The notes beneath the pieces are model-generated. The model was given only the letters and a program-made list of their open reading frames with translations, was not told the origin of the DNA and searched no databases. A DNA stretch of 10,693 nt from VAZQ01 sp036498625. GTDB lineage: Bacteria > Pseudomonadota > Alphaproteobacteria > Rhizobiales > Xanthobacteraceae. Made by a program: the position numbers and the translations under genes. Shown one piece after another: positions 7,227-10,693 of the stretch (position 1 is its first letter; every line of letters starts with the position of its first letter). The DNA is taken from contig DASYFD010000390.1 of NCBI GenBank assembly GCA_036498625.1, forward strand, positions 1 through 10,693. Direction: 5' to 3'.

Positions 7227-7268
7227 CGGCGGGCGGTGCTGCCGGTTCTCCGGCAACGCCGCCCGCCG
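7227..7268 (-). terminator. Long GC-rich hairpin downstream of the secreted-protein gene
   Basis: CGGCGGGCGG (7227-7236) and GCTGCCGG-side bases pair with 7250-7268 to give a stem of about 19 positions with one C-A mismatch and one G-T wobble, around a TTCT loop (7246-7249). It begins seven bases past the stop of the minus-strand gene ending at 7276. No T-run follows on the minus strand, so it may stabilise the 3' end or work with Rho rather than act as an intrinsic terminator. Confidence 0.5.
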
Positions 7269-7275
7269 TTCGGCA

Positions 7276-9651
7276 TCAGCGCACGATTTGGCCTCTGCCC
7301 TTGCCGGTCTGCGGCAGGGAGATCGTCCCGTGCGGGATCGTCGTCGGGGTGTGCGGTTGCATGATGACTCCGGAGGGTATCCGCTGGTGGAACCTGATCG
7401 GATGGTCCGGTTCCCGCGGCTCACGCGGCTCACGCGGCTCGTGCACCTTCAGCCGTCGCAACGGGGATTGGATGTCCTTGAGGATCTCGCCGCAGACGCC
7501 GTTGTGCAGGTTCTGGCGCGGGCAGCACTTGCCGTCCGACGCCTTGATCTGGCCGCGCGGGCAGTCGTTTACCGGCGGCGGCATGCACTGGCCGTCACGC
7601 ACGTTCTGACGGTCGCAGCACTGTCCGTTGGGCAGCTTGATCTGGCCGCGCGGGCAGGTGTTGGGCGGCATGCACTTGCCGTCCTTCACGTAGCGGCGAT
7701 CGCAGCACTCGCCGTCCGGCAGCTTGATCTGACCGGTCGGGCAGCTGTTGGGCGGGACGCATTTGCCGTCGCGCACGTATTGGCGATCGCAGCAGGTGCC
7801 GTCAGACAGCCTGATGGTGCCGGGCGGGCAGCTGTTGGGCGGATAGCATTTGCCATCGCGCACATATTGGCGATCGCAGCAGGTGCCGTCGGGCAGCCTG
7901 ATGGTGCCGGGCGGGCAGAAATTCGGCGGGGGGAAGCAGCGGCCGTCCCGCACGAATTCGCGCGGGCAGCAGCTGCCGTCGCGCAGCCGCCACTCGCCGC
8001 GGCCGCAGAAGCCGCCGCCGCCGATCAGCCCGAACGGCACCACCACCGGCGGCGGGGCGAGCGTCGCCTGGCCGCAGATGCGCCAGATCGCAACGTCGCC
8101 GATATGGCCGCGTGCGGCATCGTCGCTGAAGCTGTCGTCGTAATCCACGAAATAGGTCTGCAGCGGCGGTACATTGGCGGGACGCACGAGCGCCAGCGCA
8201 TTGCCCTGCAGGCCGTTCACGAGCAGCGGACCGCTCGCCGCCAGCCGCGTCGCGAGCGTTGGATCGACGGGGTTGCGCAATTGCTCGCCGGTGCTCCACA
8301 GGAAGGCGCTGCAGGCGGCCCGGTCGATCCGGCCGTTTGGATCGTAGCCGTAGCCGATGGCGACACCGCCATTGCTGTTGCGCAGATCCGCGGCGAAGCC
8401 GATCGCGTATTCCTCGGGATCGGGCTGCCAGGCGGCCGCGCCGCCGTTCGGCGGCGTTGCGCTGCGATAGCGCAGCACGCGGCCGACGCCGGGCTTGGCG
8501 AGCGCGCCGAAATCGTAGGCCCCGGTCGGCGCGGTGCGCTCGGCGAGGTACATGCGGCCCGGGTTGTCGAACGTGATCTTGGAGATCTCGCTGCCGCCGT
8601 CCCAGGGGGAAACCTGGATTTCGATGCGCGGCTGCGCACCGAACGTTCCGTCCGCCGAGATCGCAACCGACCAGATCTGCAGCCCGTCGGCGACCGCGTA
8701 GTAGAGCCGTCCGGCCTGCACCGCGAGGCCGAAGATCTGCCGCTCGGGCGGCGCGTAGCCCCAGGTCATCGGATTGTCGGGCTGGAATTGCGGATTGCCG
8801 ATATCCAGGCGCGTCGCCGGATCGTACGCCACCGCCGGCAAGCCGGCTGCCATGCGGCCTTGCGTGCCGTGATCGTAGCGGCCGCGTTCCCTGCCTTCGA
8901 GATCGAACCGATGGATCATGCCGGTCTCCCGGTCGGCCGCGAACAGCGTGCTGGAGGCCGCATCGAAGGCGAGCCCGCCGAGCGCGGGTCCGGAATTGGC
9001 CACGCCCGCGAGGGTGACGTTGGCGAACAGGCGCACCGCGCCGGTCACGCCGTCGACCCGCCAGATCGAGCCCGGCCCGCCGCCCGCCGCCGGCCCGAAC
9101 AGGCCAGGCATGAAGCTCGCATTCGGTCCGCCCTGCATGGCGCGCATCGGTGCGCCGTTTGGCCCCGGCACCACGATCGGCAGTCCGTAGGAGGAGGTTG
9201 CCGCCAGATAGATGTTCGGCGGCGTGGCATTGTCGAGCGCGACCGCGAACACCTGGCCGACCTGGCCTGCCGTCACGGTGAACGGCTTCGGCGCCGTCAG
9301 CAACTGCGCCTGCGGCGGTGCGCCGGGCGTCTGCAGATCCATGATACGGGCGGCCGGGCCGTTGAGGTCGATCATGGCTTGATCGACGGTGCCGGGAGGC
9401 AGCGGCAGGGGCGGCTGCGTGCCCGAAAACCCGGTGACCACGGCGTTGCCGTCGATCAGGATCGCGGGGGAACCCTGCTGTGCGGAGGCGGTGCTGCTGC
9501 CGGCAGCCGAGCCGAGCAGCGCCCCGGCGCCGACCATGATTGCCAGCGCGGCGATGCGGGCCGGTTTGCGGACTGCGGCGAATACCGCGGCCCACGGCTT
9601 TTGCCCGCTTGCGCCTTGGGCACATGCGGCGATGAGGGAACAGTGCGACAC
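7276..9651 (-). CDS. Secreted protein with propeller-like domain and six tandem four-cysteine modules
   Basis: I do not recognise a characterised function. From the GTG at 9651 it has 791 residues. A basic N-region precedes a hydrophobic stretch (about 32-50) and a signal-peptidase-like site TASA/QQ (after residue 57), so it is probably exported. Residues about 120-526 look like a beta-propeller of NHL/SMP-30 style: repeated short strands with patterns such as IWRVDGVTGAVRLF, LGGLAFDAASSTLFAADRET and KITFDNPGRMYLAERT. Residues 549-720 hold six modules of about 29 residues with C-x11-CC-x9-C, typically CPPGTIRLPDGTCCDRQYV. A basic, His/Pro-rich tail follows with HEPREPREPREP (737-748). The array's even cysteine count fits disulfide bonding outside the cytoplasm. 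The gene lies about 90 bases downstream of the Bug-type gene on the same strand and could be read with it. The propeller and any envelope, binding or adhesion role are inferences. Confidence 0.85.
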   Translation of the reverse strand: MSHCSLIAACAQGASGQKPWAAVFAAVRKPARIAALAIMVGAGALLGSAAGSSTASAQQGSPAILIDGNAVVTGFSGTQPPLPLPPGTVDQAMIDLNGPAARIMDLQTPGAPPQAQLLTAPKPFTVTAGQVGQVFAVALDNATPPNIYLAATSSYGLPIVVPGPNGAPMRAMQGGPNASFMPGLFGPAAGGGPGSIWRVDGVTGAVRLFANVTLAGVANSGPALGGLAFDAASSTLFAADRETGMIHRFDLEGRERGRYDHGTQGRMAAGLPAVAYDPATRLDIGNPQFQPDNPMTWGYAPPERQIFGLAVQAGRLYYAVADGLQIWSVAISADGTFGAQPRIEIQVSPWDGGSEISKITFDNPGRMYLAERTAPTGAYDFGALAKPGVGRVLRYRSATPPNGGAAAWQPDPEEYAIGFAADLRNSNGGVAIGYGYDPNGRIDRAACSAFLWSTGEQLRNPVDPTLATRLAASGPLLVNGLQGNALALVRPANVPPLQTYFVDYDDSFSDDAARGHIGDVAIWRICGQATLAPPPVVVPFGLIGGGGFCGRGEWRLRDGSCCPREFVRDGRCFPPPNFCPPGTIRLPDGTCCDRQYVRDGKCYPPNSCPPGTIRLSDGTCCDRQYVRDGKCVPPNSCPTGQIKLPDGECCDRRYVKDGKCMPPNTCPRGQIKLPNGQCCDRQNVRDGQCMPPPVNDCPRGQIKASDGKCCPRQNLHNGVCGEILKDIQSPLRRLKVHEPREPREPREPDHPIRFHQRIPSGVIMQPHTPTTIPHGTISLPQTGKGRGQIVR
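7408..7443 (-). repeat. Short tandem repeat encoding (H/R)EP units
   Basis: The 9-base unit GCGGCTCAC (+ strand) starts at 7416 and 7425, with a near-copy at 7434. It encodes EPR, giving HEPREPREPREP in the tail of the secreted protein. Such a 9-base repeat keeps frame when units are gained or lost. Confidence 0.8.
7492..8007 (-). repeat. Six-copy tandem repeat encoding C-x11-CC-x9-C modules
   Basis: The module cysteines begin at 8007, 7917, 7830, 7743, 7656 and 7563 on the minus strand, giving unit lengths of 30, 29, 29, 29 and 31 residues and a shorter last unit. Every unit keeps all four cysteines and the exact spacing; most keep (D/N)G before CC and (D/N)G before the last Cys. Units two and three (7831-7917 and 7744-7830) are 87 bases each and differ at only about seven positions, so they arose by recent duplication or are kept alike by gene conversion. 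The array is coding and has no spacers, so it is not a CRISPR. Confidence 0.95.
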
Positions 9652-9659
9652 GGGAGATT

Positions 9660-9663
9660 CTCC
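9660..9663 (-). promoter_or_regulatory. Ribosome binding site supporting a GTG start for the secreted protein
   Basis: Read on the minus strand, GGAG (within GTGGAGAATC) lies eight bases before the GTG at 9651. The alternative ATG at 9723 has no comparable site and would add 24 polar residues in front of an already long signal-peptide N-region. Confidence 0.6.
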
Positions 9664-9741
9664 ACGGTTGATATGACGCTCGGATATTGGTCGTGGTGGG
9701 CCACTGTCGGGTTCAGCCGTCATGGTGACGCATCGGCACGC

Positions 9742-10693
9742 TCAATCCAAACTGACATTGGCGGCCCGGATGGGGCCCCTCCATTTCTCGATCTCGCCGG
9801 TGACGAATTGGCCCAGATACTCCGGGCTGCGGTGCTCGGCCGGCGGGATGCCCATGCCGAGTCCTTCCAGGCGCTCGCGCACCAGCGGCGTGTCCAAAGT
9901 GTCGCCGAGCGCGGTGTTGAGACGGCGGATGATCGCCGCGGGTGTCCGCTGGGGAGCGAAGAACGCAAACCAGCCCGGGGCCTCGAAATCGTTCAGCCCC
10001 TGTTCATGTGCCGAGGGCACATCGGGCAGCGCCGGCGTCCGTTCGCGATTGAGTACAGCGATCGCCTTGACGGTCCTGGCGGCGATCTGCGGCAATGCGG
10101 TGGAGGCCACGTCGCACATGTAGTCGATGCGGCCGGCTTGCAGGTCCGCCATCGCGAGCCCGGAGCCGCGATAGGGCACGTGGGTGACGGTGGCGCCGAG
10201 CGCGGCATTGAGCAGGACGCAGCCCAGATGCGTGCCCGAGCCGGCGCCGGCGGACCCGAACTGCATCATGCCGTGGTTTTGCCTGAAGTAGTCGGCGAAC
10301 TCCTTGAAGTTGCCTGCCGGCAAGTCCTTGCGCGCGATCAGCACCAGCGGCGTCACCACGATCAGCCCGACGGGCGCGAAGTCGGCGACCGGATGATAGG
10401 GCGGGTTGCGGTACAGCGCTTGATTTTGTGCGTGGGTGCCCTGCGTGCCCATCACGATCTGGTAGCCGTCCGGCGCCGCCTTGGCGACGTGGACCGAGCC
10501 GGTGGTGCCGCCGGCGCCGCCCTGGTTCTCGATGATCACCTGCTGGCCAAGCAGCTCCGACAGGCGGTGGTCGAGGATGCGCGCCAGCACATCGGAGGGT
10601 CCGCCGGCCGCAAACGGCACCACCATGGTGAGCGGCCGGCTCGGCCAATCCTGCGCGCGCCCCGGCGCTGCGCTCAAGGCCGCGAGCAGGATT
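9742..10693 (-). CDS. Bug/TctC-family solute-binding protein, 5' end cut by window edge
   Basis: A periplasmic binding protein of the Bug (tripartite tricarboxylate transporter receptor, PF03401) family; these bind organic acids, amino acids or aromatic acids, and the ligand is not evident here. The visible 316 residues start inside the signal peptide: the codons at the right edge read ILLAAL, then SAAPGRAQ with a cleavage site after GRA, so the true start lies beyond 10693. The TTG at 10677 is an internal Leu. Family marks are WPSRPLTMVVPFAAGGPSDV at the mature N-terminus, the GQQVIIENQGGAGGTTGS loop, KAAPDGYQIVMGTQGTHAQN, THVPYRGSGLAMADLQAGRI and LPDVPSAHEQG. The C-terminus is complete. No TctA or TctB membrane gene is visible on this side; one could lie beyond the edge. 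The downstream secreted-protein gene is on the same strand. Confidence 0.94.
   Translation of the reverse strand, partial: ILLAALSAAPGRAQDWPSRPLTMVVPFAAGGPSDVLARILDHRLSELLGQQVIIENQGGAGGTTGSVHVAKAAPDGYQIVMGTQGTHAQNQALYRNPPYHPVADFAPVGLIVVTPLVLIARKDLPAGNFKEFADYFRQNHGMMQFGSAGAGSGTHLGCVLLNAALGATVTHVPYRGSGLAMADLQAGRIDYMCDVASTALPQIAARTVKAIAVLNRERTPALPDVPSAHEQGLNDFEAPGWFAFFAPQRTPAAIIRRLNTALGDTLDTPLVRERLEGLGMGIPPAEHRSPEYLGQFVTGEIEKWRGPIRAANVSLD

Noticed and set aside
7492..8007. Regular DNA repeats resembling a CRISPR array
   Set aside because: The units are contiguous, about 87 bases, coding in frame and conserve cysteine spacing; there are no spacers.
7802..9625. A 607-codon open frame on the minus strand in another phase of the secreted-protein gene
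   Set aside because: Arg/Ala-rich translation without motifs; the other phase has a signal peptide and conserved Cys modules.
9664..9723. ATG at 9723 as the start of the secreted protein
   Set aside because: It lacks a ribosome site and adds 24 polar residues before the signal peptide; GTG 9651 has GGAG at suitable spacing. Not fully excluded.

Overview
The window is high-GC, densely coded DNA. The protein families and intergenic repeats point to an alphaproteobacterium of the order Hyphomicrobiales (Rhizobiales), most like the Bradyrhizobium/Rhodopseudomonas/Xanthobacteraceae group. The clues are an alphaproteobacterial-type GlnE, a PAS sensor kinase with a PleC/DivJ-like phosphoacceptor region, orphan solute-binding proteins of the kind amplified in these genomes (one with a Tat signal, one of the Bug/TctC family), an EcsC-family protein, and palindromic intergenic repeats of a type I recall from these genomes. 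The order is a confident inference; the genus is not.

Layout from left to right. (1) The 3' four-fifths of glnE, on the + strand (1-2307), cut by the window edge. (2) A short convergent gap with a weak hairpin/T-tract and an imperfect palindrome (2352-2395) that abuts the stop codon of the next gene. (3) A membrane-bound PAS-PAS histidine kinase on the minus strand (2397-4835). (4) A divergent intergenic region of about 260 bases. (5) A Tat-exported ABC-type solute-binding protein on the + strand (5095-6075) with no permease or ATPase beside it. (6) A convergent gap with nested inverted repeats. (7) An EcsC-family protein on the minus strand (6153-7019). (8) A non-coding island (7049-7268): a 106-base element with perfect 18-base terminal inverted repeats, then a strong intrinsic terminator facing the + strand, then a long GC-rich hairpin. 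(9) A secreted protein of about 791 residues on the minus strand (7276-9651), with a propeller-like N-terminal part, six tandem four-cysteine modules and an EPR-repeat tail. (10) A Bug/TctC-type solute-binding protein on the minus strand (9742 to the right edge), cut at its signal peptide.

The genes do not form one pathway. glnE belongs to nitrogen control by modification of glutamine synthetase. Most of the rest concerns the cell envelope or periplasm: sensing, solute capture and a secreted cysteine-rich protein. The most unusual item is the secreted protein with the C-x11-CC-x9-C array; I do not recognise a characterised function for it. The most notable non-coding items are the terminal-inverted-repeat element next to ecsC and the strong terminator beside it that serves no visible + strand gene. 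I see no tRNA, rRNA, CRISPR array, transposase or phage gene.
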